Assembly: GCA_004352715.1 (NCBI GenBank)
Contig: SCFE01000016.1
Coordinates: forward strand, 1,473,524-1,537,523
Length of the DNA stretch: 64,000 nucleotides
DNA from: Hofstenia miamia
Taxonomy: Eukaryota > Xenacoelomorpha > Acoela
Direction of reading: 5' to 3'
A program made the position numbers and the translations under genes. Below the pieces are notes generated by a model that saw nothing but the letters and a program-made list of their open reading frames with translations, was not told the DNA's origin and made no database searches. This document shows, one piece after another, positions 47,601 to 55,821 of the stretch; position 1 is the first letter of the stretch; each line of letters starts with the position of its first letter.

Positions 47601-50600
47601 TGAAGTTTCATAGTCTGTGAGGATGGCGACAATGATGTCATGAGGCAGCTTCTTCGAGAGTTGGTTGCTGCAGTATCCAAAAGCACAAGGAGGAAGGTAT
47701 TCTAAATGAGTCAGAAGATAGAACTGGCGTATGTTAAATAAGGCTGGGAAGTTGTAGCACTATCATGAGGAATTGCTTGCATTGTGCATTAATTTATTGT
47801 AGCTTATCGATTAATATTCCCGGGTTAGGGAGTTGTCCAAGACTGTCTACTAGGGGAACGAGTACGTGCCAAGGACAAGAAGGTAGAAGAATAAAAAATG
47901 AGATCCAAAAAGCACATAGAGACCAAAAACACTGTAGATTGCAGTAAGAGACGTGACTGCAGGATACGTTGCACAAATAATTTTATTTTCCTTTACTACA
48001 GAAATTTTTTGGTATTTTTGGAAATTTTTTCAATGACCAAACTGCTTGTAAAATCGCTTAATAATTAAGACGCATTCTTAACCAACATAACTTTGTGCAT
48101 AACAGTGAATTATAGTCAGTTTCCAGCAGTTTTACATTGACAATAATTGTAGCTGGTACCTAATTTCATAGAAATGTTTGTACCTGCACTTACTGAAATG
48201 AGCTTACAATAGATATTTGCAAATGAAGACTTTCTGAAATATTAATCATAGACTTGATGGCAGTCCAGTAGACACACTAGTTTTCTTCCCGCGTTTTTGT
48301 GGTAATCATAATTAGGAATTCTTAAGGACATATTCCTAGCAACGTTGTGGCGTCATTAAGTCAGTAGACTACCATATTTCGAAAGAAAATATGAAGACGA
48401 AACAAATGTATNAGATCCAAAAAGCACATAGAGACCAAAAACACTGTAGATTGCAGTAAGAGACGTGACTGCAGGATACGTTGCACAAATAATTTTATTT
48501 TCCTTTACTACAGAAATTTTTTGGTATTTTTGGAAATTTTTTCAATGACCAAACTGCTTGTAAAATCGCTTAATAATTAAGACGCATTCTTAACCAACAT
48601 AACTTTGTGCATAACAGTGAATTATAGTCAGTTTCCAGCAGTTTTACATTGACAATAATTGTAGCTGGTACCTAATTTCATAGAAATGTTTGTACCTGCA
48701 CTTACTGAAATGAGCTTACAATAGATATTTGCAAATGAAGACTTTCTGAAATATTAATCATAGACTTGATGGCAGTCCAGTAGACACACTAGTTTTCTTC
48801 CCGCGTTTTTGTGGTAATCATAATTAGGAATTCTTAAGGACATATTCCTAGCAACGTTGTGGCGTCATTAAGTCAGTAGACTACCATATTTCGAAAGAAA
48901 ATATGAAGACGAAACAAATGTATATTAACAAGCAACTAGTATAGCTAAAGAAAATATATTACTTCTCCATGTAGCTGCCATTGCGTTCCACACAGAGGTT
49001 CCACCGCCGGATAAGTTCAATAAAGGCATCTTTGAACCATTCTGGCGGACGTTCGTTGAGAAAACTGAGTACTGCAGCCTTCAACTCCTCCGTATTAGCA
49101 AAATGTGTTCCTTTCAGATTTCTCTTTAGGCTATAGGGAGGATGAGCTAGGTGAACAAAACCGGCCTTGTGGGGAGCAGTCTGGGCCACTCCGCTTCTGT
49201 GTATTGGTGCATTATCGTAAAGAAGATGCAAGTCACGCCCACGTGGTTTGCGTCTGGCTTTCCATGCAGCTGATACAATATTTGCATAGTACTCTCAATT
49301 GAGCATCCCAGAAGATTGTCAGCATAAGGTCTCGCCTATGTGAGCTACCCNTGTCACAAGGCGTTTAAAAATTGTTTACATCAATTCCATGTGTTACTAG
49401 ATTATTGTAAAATGTTTTTTTATTGCGAATCATTGAATATCTAAAAAGATGAGAATGATTGTTTTATTTGAAGTAAAAGAATTTGAAAATATGTAATAAA
49501 GGCACAAACAGTGCAATGTTTTTATATGCAGTTATAAAGCAATGCCAAAACCCAGTATATATAATATATATATATACTTTCCATAGGTCCCCCCCCCAGT
49601 TGCAGATTCTCCTAGAAATTTCCAATCTTGTGAAGTCCGTTTATCCCCAGGCAGGTATAATGAAAGCGAGGTTTTATAATCCGTCACAATATTAGAGAGC
49701 ATTTGGTCACCAAATTGGCTGTAGAGCTGGGGGTTGTTTTTGCAACATTTTAAATGTTTGTCGCACATCTACGCAGAAAGAAAATATGGCGCAAAACGAG
49801 AGAATAGTTTGCGGATGCCCAAACACTGTGCTGAGCTGCTGCTTTGTAGCTGTTCGTTCTTCGGAAACAATCTTCTTCATTTGTTCTATTGCATCATCAC
49901 TAATTTCTAATGGTCTCACTGGTCTTTTCGCATCCACAACTGTAGTTCCACCACATTGAAACTCTTCGACCCATTTATAAATGTTAGAGCGTGGTGGTGC
50001 TTTATCACCATAAGCATCAGGCAGTTGTACCATCATCTCGTCTGGCTTAATTTTACGCAGAAACAGAAAATGTATTACACTTCTTTTCTCAACGTCAGTT
50101 ATCATGCTGTCCGAAATAGTGACTCAGAAACATTATTACCGCCAAAATATCGCAGACATATGATTATCGTCTCCTCAGACAAGATACCTTTGCTCACAGA
50201 CAATATATCAGATGCACTGCACTTTTGCGTATGTGCTAGTCTATGAACTTAATGGCGCCACCAGGTAAATACCCTATAATTGTCAACATGGCAATAATGT
50301 GTTGTGACATGACTTTAGTCATTAGGTTTGTAAAACGTTGCTAAAACTATTAATTTTCAATTTTAGGCATTGAATAAAATTATTGGTTTTTTCACACACA
50401 AAATTTCAACATTGTTGAAATTTACTAATTAAATGTCTTCCAAAATATTCGATAAAAACGAAAAATTAATAAGACTAACTTCTAAAATTATGGGAAGTAT
50501 TAACTGGAATTTAAATGTTTTATTCGTTCGTTAAATGTATTTCCATTGAATGTATATCTAAAGCATGTGAAATTGATTTTTTTTCGATGAATAATGTATT

Positions 50601-53127
50601 TTTAGTGCTGTTTATTGCAATCACTAAGTGCTTTTAAGTTGAAATCGAATATATTAAACAATTGCATGTAAAGTATAGATTGAATTTGAAATCTTTTTGG
50701 TATAGAACAAGCTAGGCTTTCAAAGGCGTAGTAGGCTCCAGACCCCCAATCGGGGGAAATTGCAAATGTATCTATATTTCTATGCCTAACAAATCAGTCG
50801 GTTAAGGAGTGAATGTAGTAAACGTTGCCATTAAAAACGTGAAAAGTTAACCCGTTAACTGCCGACGTCATCTGTAGGTGACACTTAATATTTGACCTGT
50901 ATTCTACTAATTATAACTGTTTTGTTTATCTTTAGCTCATTTTCTAGTTTGGTATGACTAGGTTTACAATATATATATANNNNNNNNNNNNNGTGGATGC
51001 GAAAAGACCAGTGAGACCATTAGAAATTAGTGATGATGCAATAGAACAAATGAAGAAGATTGTTTCCGAAGAACGAACAGCTACAAAGCAGCAGCTCAGA
51101 ACAGTGTTTGGGCATCCGCAAACAATTCTCTCGTTTTGCGCCTATTTTCTTTCTGCGGAGATGTGCGACAAACCTTTAAAATGTTGCAAAAACAACCTCC
51201 AGCTCTACAGCCAATTTGGTGACCAAATGCTCTCTAATATTGTGACGGATTATGAAACCTCGCTTTCATTATACCTGCCTGGGGATAAACGGACTTCACA
51301 AGATTGGAAATTTCTAGGAGAATCTGCAACTGGGGGGGGGACCTATGGAAAGTATATATATATATTATATATACTGGGTTTTGGCATTGCTTTATAACTG
51401 CATATAAAAACATTGCACTGTTTGTGCCTTTATTACATATTTTCAAATTCTTTTACTTCAAATAAAACAATCATTCTCATCTTTTTAGATATTCAATGAT
51501 TCGCAATAAAAAAACATTTTACAATAATCTAGTAACACATGGAATTGATGTAAACAATTTTTAAACGCCTTGTGACAATTAAAGCTAAATGGCAAATGAA
51601 ATAATTTAGGTGTGTCACCTGTAGGTGACATCGGCATTTCAGAATTGAAAAATGTATTCATATGTAACAGCATTCCATCATTTAGTGCATATTTCAACTA
51701 TTGTAGGAAAATTCAACTACTGCTTATATTCTGTTTATTTAAATAGCATGTCTCATAAATGTGAACAAATTAGTTTTGGGGATTAGGGGCGGACACCCCT
51801 TCACCTGGGAGGTCAGGCAACTCACCTTTGGTTACCCACTTTATCATTAATTGTTGATGACATCCTCCTTAAGAAAATTGCTCTTACAACCATGCAGGGA
51901 ACATAATATAAAATAGTGTACAATCTTGATAAAATTTCAGTTAAAATTATTTAATTATTTAATTTATTGTTTTCCCAAGAAGTATTTGAACATATTAGAA
52001 ATATGAATAATGTGCATGCATTGCAAAACAATCATCAATTGACTGTGTCTATAAAGGAAGTTCAATTATACATTGCAATCTTGCTGCTTACTGATTATTT
52101 AACTCCAAAAATGATTTATATGTTATGGGAGTGCTCATTATCATCAGATATGCATAATGACATGGATGCCCAAAATACCTGGATTAATTACCAAACCAAG
52201 GGTGGATCTTTTAATTTAAAGCAATTTTCAACGTTTTATTGTTCACATATTTTTAACTAGAGGACACAATTAAAAGGAATAAATATTCATGTTAAAATGG
52301 ATTGTTGAGTACAATATGATATCTGCTATGATGGCATTGATCATAATAGAATACAAGGAAATCCGTGTCAGATGTGCATTTTTAATGCAAGAACCTGAGA
52401 GCATTGCTCAAATTGAAATATTGGCTTACATATAAATTGCTTTTATGCATTTGATAACTTGTAATAAAATAATTTTTTTGGCATTTTCTTAACTAAGGAG
52501 CCGACGTCACCTGTAGGTGACGGGGTCGCAAATATTTCTAATAAGTATTGTGCACTAAAATTTCACTATGTAGTTTTAAAATTGGACAGTTTGAACTGCA
52601 TATGAGAAAAAAATATGAAATTGGCTTAAGTATTTACCTATGGCATTTGATGGCTCAGTAAATTAATTTCTAACATTGCGCTTCCCACGTTATTCACATG
52701 ATAATATTTAATTTAATTTGATATTTTCAACGATTTGCCGTTTAGTAAACAAATGTAGAATGTTCAATCTATTCCAAAAATATATGAATGGTCATACTTT
52801 AGTAAAGACAGTTGTGCCATTAGACCTCCTCCTGAAATAAAATAAATAAGTTCTTATTATAAAGGTATATGTTGTATATATAGTCATTTTCGTTTAGGCA
52901 TTTACCAATTTCGAATTATAATTTTCCAACCGCAATCAAATCAAGAGGACATCATTGACGATGACTTTTTTCCAATGGAATTTGAATGCGAGAGCATTCT
53001 CGCGATAGAAATTGTTAAACTGTTAAGAGCCAATATGGACTCACATCCTAGCAATCAGCGCTTTATGTATGAAGCTGAAATGCGTTTCAAGAGAAGATCC
53101 TTGCGCAAAAGCATCCTACACTTCTGA
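38158..53127 (+). CDS. MAPKAP1: SIN1/MAPKAP1, mTORC2 subunit; ten-exon gene (span of all exons)
   Basis: SIN1 is the essential mTOR complex 2 subunit that recruits AGC kinases such as Akt. I located the exons by homology and checked splice phases: 38158-38285, 38327-38533, 38593-38788, 38828-38988, 42507-42683, 43519-43634, 44106-44213, 44260-44362, 44813-44988, 52898-53127. All introns are GT-AG, the phases agree, and the joined frame is 533 codons plus TGA; human SIN1 has 522 residues. Order: conserved N-terminus (1-42); divergent linker; CRIM domain (about 166-272) with [9 protein letters not shown]-like [17 protein letters not shown] and the acidic loop AEEDGEMEELPPL; Ras-binding-like domain (about 285-360); PH domain (about 399-533). 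The 38533/38593 junction is the least certain. Introns 4 and 9 hold transposons. No break or stop is seen, so the gene looks functional. Confidence 0.92.
38327..38533 (+). CDS. MAPKAP1: SIN1 exon 2
   Basis: Begins after TTTTTTTAG; intron 1 is only 41 bp. Encodes the poorly conserved linker, rich in Ser, Pro and Arg (EFRRGRSQLKPTISPSPITP). The 3-prime end is chosen at AAA-GTTACA because it is the only GT that keeps phase with the acceptor at 38592; the true end could be slightly different. Confidence 0.7.
38593..38788 (+). CDS. MAPKAP1: SIN1 exon 3 (start of CRIM)
   Basis: Encodes more linker, then SNPFTEFQKFSMK, the NPF-EY-KFDGK block that opens the CRIM domain. The donor is AAG-GTAATA. The acceptor could instead be TGCAG at 38605; the phase argument favours 38592. 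Confidence 0.85.
38828..38988 (+). CDS. MAPKAP1: SIN1 exon 4 (CRIM core)
   Basis: Intron 3 is 39 bp, one of the shortest here. The exon gives [32 protein letters not shown] and [12 protein letters not shown], nearly colinear with the human CRIM ([20 protein letters not shown]). The donor GTTGGT leaves GA, completed by the next exon. Confidence 0.95.
39749..39982. other. Assembly gap (N run)
   Basis: 234 N inside the intronic piggyBac copy. It cannot hide a SIN1 exon, because exons 4 and 5 join in phase. Confidence 0.98.
39984..40295 (+). pseudogene. piggyBac transposase C-terminal zinc-finger region
   Basis: After GGRKLFLESLAKELVTSTLR (f-l-la-eLi-), a linker with PRPPPAPHPN precedes VCHICPPARRRRSKQLCNLC and VCGEHSEVQRQCESC. 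The spacing CxxC ... CxxC ... CxEH ... CxxC is the cross-brace cysteine-rich domain at piggyBac transposase C-termini, which binds the transposon ends. A normal stop follows. The catalytic part is deleted or in the gap. Confidence 0.82.
40537..41682. other. SIN1 intron 4, no other feature
   Basis: Non-coding, AT-rich; ends with a TA dinucleotide tract at 41650-41682. Confidence 0.5.
41683..41901. other. Assembly gap (N run) next to (TA)n
   Basis: 219 N in SIN1 intron 4, directly after a TA tract. Confidence 0.98.
42285..42395. repeat. Short tandem repeat of a CACCAATATAT motif and TA tract
   Basis: The motif GTTACA-A-CACCAATATAT occurs three times with roughly 33-35 base spacing, ending in a TA dinucleotide tract. 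Lies in SIN1 intron 4, about 110 bp before exon 5. Confidence 0.75.
42507..42683 (+). CDS. MAPKAP1: SIN1 exon 5 (CRIM acidic loop and end)
   Basis: Acceptor AATTTAG. Reads DDPAQYELMIAEEDGEMEE, then LPPLNKRDAISKFDFPYLALVV, matching LHIAEDDGEVDTDFPPLD ... KFGFSTLALV of human SIN1. The acidic loop is the region linked to substrate kinase docking. The start of the Ras-binding-like domain follows. The donor at 42684 (GTATTC) is set by phase. Confidence 0.92.
43519..43634 (+). CDS. MAPKAP1: SIN1 exon 6 (Ras-binding-like domain)
   Basis: Acceptor ACATTTTAG. Reads TFLFDSQTYIINVDGPMTPL, then KTVYEKCLSIRLAGNPNL, a ubiquitin-like RBD segment (lIqVd-tKvTmkeiLlKavkrr in human). Donor CTCG-GTGTGT. Confidence 0.85.
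44106..44213 (+). CDS. MAPKAP1: SIN1 exon 7 (Ras-binding-like domain end)
   Basis: Acceptor TATTTTAG. Reads CDYILELKDNFSHVLSMNSM, then VGDYAGKDFVFYKKF, parallel to YRLEKQSEPNV-vDLDstLe-q-aWeFCLVREN. Donor TTCA-GTATGA. Confidence 0.82.
44260..44362 (+). CDS. MAPKAP1: SIN1 exon 8 (RBD-PH linker)
   Basis: Intron 7 is 46 bp. The acceptor GATTTAG leads into SSRFQMSSGNASVEDW, then VTGLSYFIRR, in register with SSRADG ... of human SIN1 and entering the PH domain. Donor GAAG-GTTAAT. Homology is weak here; the phase and position carry the call. Confidence 0.75.
44813..44988 (+). CDS. MAPKAP1: SIN1 exon 9 (PH domain first half)
   Basis: Acceptor TTTATAG. Reads NHVNVMKRCLGISKAKLEME, then EDIIDCEIFNKKSN, parallel to the SFKVSMIHRL-f-tDV-LgIsgdKVEIDP ... 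cDLaEEKS of human SIN1. Donor AATG-GTAGCT. Followed by the 7.9 kb intron 9. Confidence 0.88.
44989..46229. other. SIN1 intron 9, first part
   Basis: No recognisable coding remains. Confidence 0.45.
46230..46680 (-). pseudogene. Reverse transcriptase remnant, possibly DIRS/Ngaro-like, in SIN1 intron 9
   Basis: Reading the minus strand with frame changes: YQPLQVLVQFDLKSAFYHLD, then LVPKDR, which looks like RT motif A (fDLk-aFyhi-l) with the catalytic Asp. Further on comes FLGYHIDIPSVTISLTEERK, the LGf-iD---m-isLp-eK block typical of DIRS-like RTs. The YxDD motif is not readable. Lies antisense to SIN1. The superfamily is a guess. Confidence 0.45.
46681..47900. other. SIN1 intron 9, unassigned
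   Basis: Several minus frames (for example 47194-47506) lie upstream of the RT remnant on the same strand and may be decayed parts of that element; I recognise no domain in them. Confidence 0.35.
47901..48923. repeat. 511 bp block repeated across a single N
   Basis: 47901-48411 (AGATCCAAAAAGCACATAG ... AACAAATGTAT) recurs at 48413-48923 around the lone N at 48412, with no difference I could see. Probably an unmerged contig overlap, so SIN1 intron 9 is likely about 512 bp shorter than assembled. Confidence 0.92.
48959..49260 (-). pseudogene. Mariner transposase C-terminal part
   Basis: The minus frame reads LLYDNAPIHRSGVAQTAPHK, then AGFVHLAHPPYSL, the DNA--H ... hPPYSPDL block with the second catalytic Asp. 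The PDL-P-D segment with the last Asp is deleted: YSL is followed directly by KRNLKGTHFANTEELKAAV, then WFKDAFIELIRRWNLCVE and the stop. Upstream in other frames (to about 49345) are decayed traces of the MLTIFWD block with the first Asp. Confidence 0.85.
49352..49937. repeat. Left arm of a 586 bp inverted repeat, starts at a single N
   Basis: The reverse complement is found at 50993-51577 with few differences. The left arm begins exactly after the lone N at 49351, and the right arm begins exactly after the N run 50980-50992. Both arms carry mariner transposase sequence. The coincidence of both arms with gaps suggests a placement or orientation error in the scaffold, but two real inverted copies are possible. 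Confidence 0.88.
49707..50105 (-). pseudogene. Mariner transposase N-terminal (HTH) part
   Basis: The minus frame reads EKRSVIHFLFLRKIKPDEMM, then a DAYGDKAPPRSNIYKWVEEF block and GGTTVVDAKRPVRPLEISDD. This is the mariner paired-like HTH: first helix set, W--F--G in the second (here WVEEFQCGG), and the GRP-linker. It then decays after EERTATKQQL. Same strand and element as the C-terminal part at 48959-49260, with the single N and the middle lying between them. Confidence 0.85.
50848..50884. repeat. piggyBac-like terminus with GTCATCTGTAGGTGAC hairpin
   Basis: TTAACTGCCGACGTCATC followed by TGTAGGTGACAC. Similar palindromic cores occur inverted at 51612-51636 and in the same orientation at 52489-52521. 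These look like ends of one piggyBac-like family. Confidence 0.6.
50980..50992. other. Short N gap next to (TA)n
   Basis: 13 N between a TA tract and the right arm of the inverted mariner repeat. Confidence 0.95.
50993..51577 (+). pseudogene. Second mariner copy (right arm of the inverted repeat)
   Basis: In frame from the gap: VDAKRPVRPLEISDDAIEQM, then KKIVSEERTATKQQL, the same mariner N-terminal segment as at 49707-50105 but on the plus strand, with small differences. It continues into non-coding element sequence including a (G)8-9 run and a TATATA tract. Confidence 0.8.
51612..51636. repeat. piggyBac-like terminus, inverted copy
   Basis: GTGTCACCTGTAGGTGACAT followed by CGGC: the inverse of the ends at 50862 and 52502. 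Pairs naturally with the 50848 end to bound about 0.8 kb. Confidence 0.6.
51967..52260 (+). pseudogene. piggyBac transposase N-terminal fragment
   Basis: Reads VFEHIRNMNNVHALQNN, then LTVSIKEVQLYIAILLLTDY and TPKMIYMLWECS. This is the piggyBac block FehIv--tN-Ya ... t-eEl--flaiLllmgy---p--r-yWs. It then reads DAQNTWINYQTKGGSFNLKQFSTFYC and stops; the catalytic region is absent. It lies between palindromic ends at 51612 and 52489, which differ in orientation from what a simple element would need, so rearrangement is likely. Confidence 0.75.
52489..52521. repeat. piggyBac-like terminus, third copy
   Basis: TTAACTAAGGAGCCGACG followed by TCACCTGTAGGTGACGG. Same orientation as the end at 50848. 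Lies about 380 bp before the last SIN1 exon. Confidence 0.6.
52898..53127 (+). CDS. MAPKAP1: SIN1 exon 10 (PH domain end, stop)
   Basis: The acceptor CGTTTAG completes the codon left by exon 9. Reads IYQFRIIIFQPQSNQEDIID, FFPMEFECESILAIEIVKLL, MRFKRRSLRKSILHF and TGA, matching [22 protein letters not shown] ... EIV-KVNYILES ... R-LNRRTSFSF. A GAATAAA at 53367-53373 is a candidate polyadenylation signal. Confidence 0.9.
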
Positions 53128-54384
53128 TCTCATTCCCCTAAATTGTTGAATTTTTAGTGTTTTTAATGTTACAATTTTTGATAATTGTCGATTTAATGAA
53201 AATGTGCAATTATTTTTATATTTATAGTTTATGTCGTAGACTTAAAGTTTGTTTTTATACATGATGGCAAAGCGAAATATAAAATTACCGTTATTTTTCA
53301 AGTCTTATTTTGATTAATTTAATTGCAAAAAGGACATTTTCCCAATCAATTTGAAGTCCTATCAATGAATAAATTTCCTTTTCAATCTTTATTAAGAAAT
53401 ATGATGAGACTAAAATGTTATACTACATCTAAATATGCTGAGTCTATACTTATTAGTTTTGATATTTTATGCTGTGCGCACGCTTTCAGATATTTTGCAT
53501 AACTGTTTATTACATTTCTTCTCACATTCTTCAACTTTAAATTAGTCATCAGCTTACTTACAAATATCTATTACAAACATTTTAAAAACAGGAAATAAAT
53601 ATGTTTATTAAAAAAGTGTTGTTACACTATTGAATAACATAATAGTACAGGTTCTTTATGAAAAGTTCAAAATGAAGTTTTAAATTTTTCAATCTAAGCC
53701 AATCTATTTTCTATATTGAACTTCTTTAGAACAAGACATGTATGCTGATGGTAAATGTATGAAGAACTTTTGTTATGTTGAAGAGCGGACTCTGTTATAG
53801 GCGTGACTGCATTTGCTTTAGCAACTCTAAGCTTGCAGCCATCTTGAAAAGTTTATCAAAAAAATCTTTGAGTTAAGACAACATAGAAGGCATTATTCAG
53901 GAAAGATATTGAAGATAATGAAAAAAAATCATTAATAGTGCTGAACATATGTAGAGTTAAATAGTGTACTTTCATTGTGCCACTTTTTGTGTTTGTCTGT
54001 TTTGCAACCAAAATAATCTGTTATTGTTAAACAACATTGCCATTATTGAAAGTGAAATCTCTTGTAATTAGAAAGTATTTTTAAATGCTATATCAATTCT
54101 TTATTGACTAGGGTTTTTTGGCCATATGTGATTAATTTTTGGAATTTTCATTAATTTTCTAATATTTTTAATAAACTTTGTGAAATTATTGTAAGTTCTT
54201 TCTGTCGCTAAACCCTCAATTGCTATTTTTGTATAACATATATAGCTATGCTCTACATTAGCTACCCAGACGCCTATCCCCATTGTTTTGATATTTTCCA
54301 TATATGGTTGCGTATTTGTGTATATCTGAATCTCAAATAGCCTAAATTGTTGCTTTTGGTTTGTCAAAATAATATATATATATA
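53128..54384. other. Region 3-prime of SIN1, no gene seen
   Basis: Probably contains the SIN1 3-prime untranslated region at its start. A small TA tract lies at about 54371-54384. Confidence 0.4.
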
Positions 54385-55180
54385 CACCATGTTGGCCAAA
54401 ATATTACGGTTTCTTGTAAAAAGTGTTGTTTTTGTATTCTGTGCTGAATAGGCATGCAGATTACTCCATGGCTCATGGGGTGGCAGTATTAATGAAACGT
54501 GCATATGAGTGTGGACACAATCTAGCTACTTATACAAGCCTATGTGCGCAGATGACTTACTATTTCTCTGTTTGTAATGAGACGTACTAGAACATTTCAC
54601 CTACAATGGTTGTTTTAACTCAAAATGGGAGCACTAACAAGGTCCTAGCACAGCAGTTATAGGTGCTTCCGAATGTGCAGTACAACTGTGATTTGCATGT
54701 TATCACTCTACAGACAGCTATGCAGCAAGAAGATGAACCAGCCGAGGAGGTTCAACATCAGAAACAAGTGATCGAATGATGTGACTACATTTCCCTGCTG
54801 ATCCCACCGCTTCATACTCATTAATTTGATTCCAATTATCAACATTATCATCTGTCAGTGCCAGAGAAGTGCGGCAAAGATTACAAGGCGATTTTTCGTT
54901 GCATGCCTGCCATCCAGCATGCGTGCCGCACCTATCCACCAAAAACATTAAGGTTAAGCTGGGGATTACTATGCTACACAAAGACTGGACTCCCAACAAG
55001 GTCACTCAGTCATCTTCACAGATGAGTCACTGGTGAAACAGTTTTACAGTTTTTCCAAATGTCTGGCAACCAGTTGGTGAGAGGTAAAACCCAAGAAATA
55101 CCCTACTTTGTGTTAAGAACATTGCATCAACCATGATTTTGGGGGACCATTTTGCCTGCTGGCAAAGGTTCATTGTAATT

Positions 55181-55821
55181 CAGGGTTTCCCAACGGGGTC
55201 CGTACCGACTACCAGGATGACGTTACGATACTTCAGGTGGGTGGTGGCCAAATTTATCGTATAGGGGTCCCTGAGATGATTTAGGGGGCGGTGAAAGACT
55301 GAGTGCTTCTAGTAACATTACTAGGTGTTTCTCAACCTATTCGTAATTTCTTTCCTAAATTTTTTTGCTCGTCATATGTGAAACTGGCTTATTTTCACTT
55401 TAATTATGTACTACTACTAAATTCGTTCAACTATCAAATCTTGTTTGAAAAGGTGGAAACCTTCATAATTAATTTACAAACAACAAATTTAGCTGAGAAG
55501 AGCTTTTCAAATTTGCTTCATTCGTTCGCAAAACAACGAAGGAGCTTACACTTGAATGATAATGCAGAGATGAAGCTCCGTTTTAGTGACTTGCCACCAC
55601 GGATTTCTGCTCTTGTAAGTATTAAACAGCCACAAGACAGTTTGTTTAATTTAAATAAATTTTGTTGTGCTCAAAAAATGAATGACGTTTTTATTCAAAT
55701 ATTTTTTATTTTTAGAAATTAAATTCATGAATATAAGAAATCTTCACTTAAACCAACGCCGAGGTCCATGGCAAAAAAATTCGGTTTGGGGGTCCACAAC
55801 TGAAAAAGGTGGGGAACCCTG
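55181..55821 (+). mobile_element. 641 bp hAT element inserted in the Tc1 copy, perfect 8 bp target duplication
   Basis: Starts CAGGGTTTCCCAACGGGG and ends GGTGGGGAACCCTG, inverse hAT ends. TTGTAATT is present on both sides (55173-55180 and 55822-55829). The host Tc1 sequence continues directly after the second duplication. The element retains a short transposase C-terminal frame and is therefore an internal-deletion copy. Confidence 0.92.
55435..55722 (+). pseudogene. hAT transposase C-terminal fragment
   Basis: Reads EKSFSNLLHSFAKQRRSLHL, then NDNAEMKLRFSDLPPRISAL. A similar end is found in vertebrate and invertebrate Charlie-type hAT proteins (the family behind FAM200 and ZBED genes), where the last residues follow a dimerization core with N-nae-kLR. 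Open frame from 55303; only the later part is recognisable. Confidence 0.6.

Noticed and set aside
54718-55005. 95-codon minus frame
   Set aside because: Antisense shadow of the Tc1 transposase, whose HTH part reads on the plus strand.
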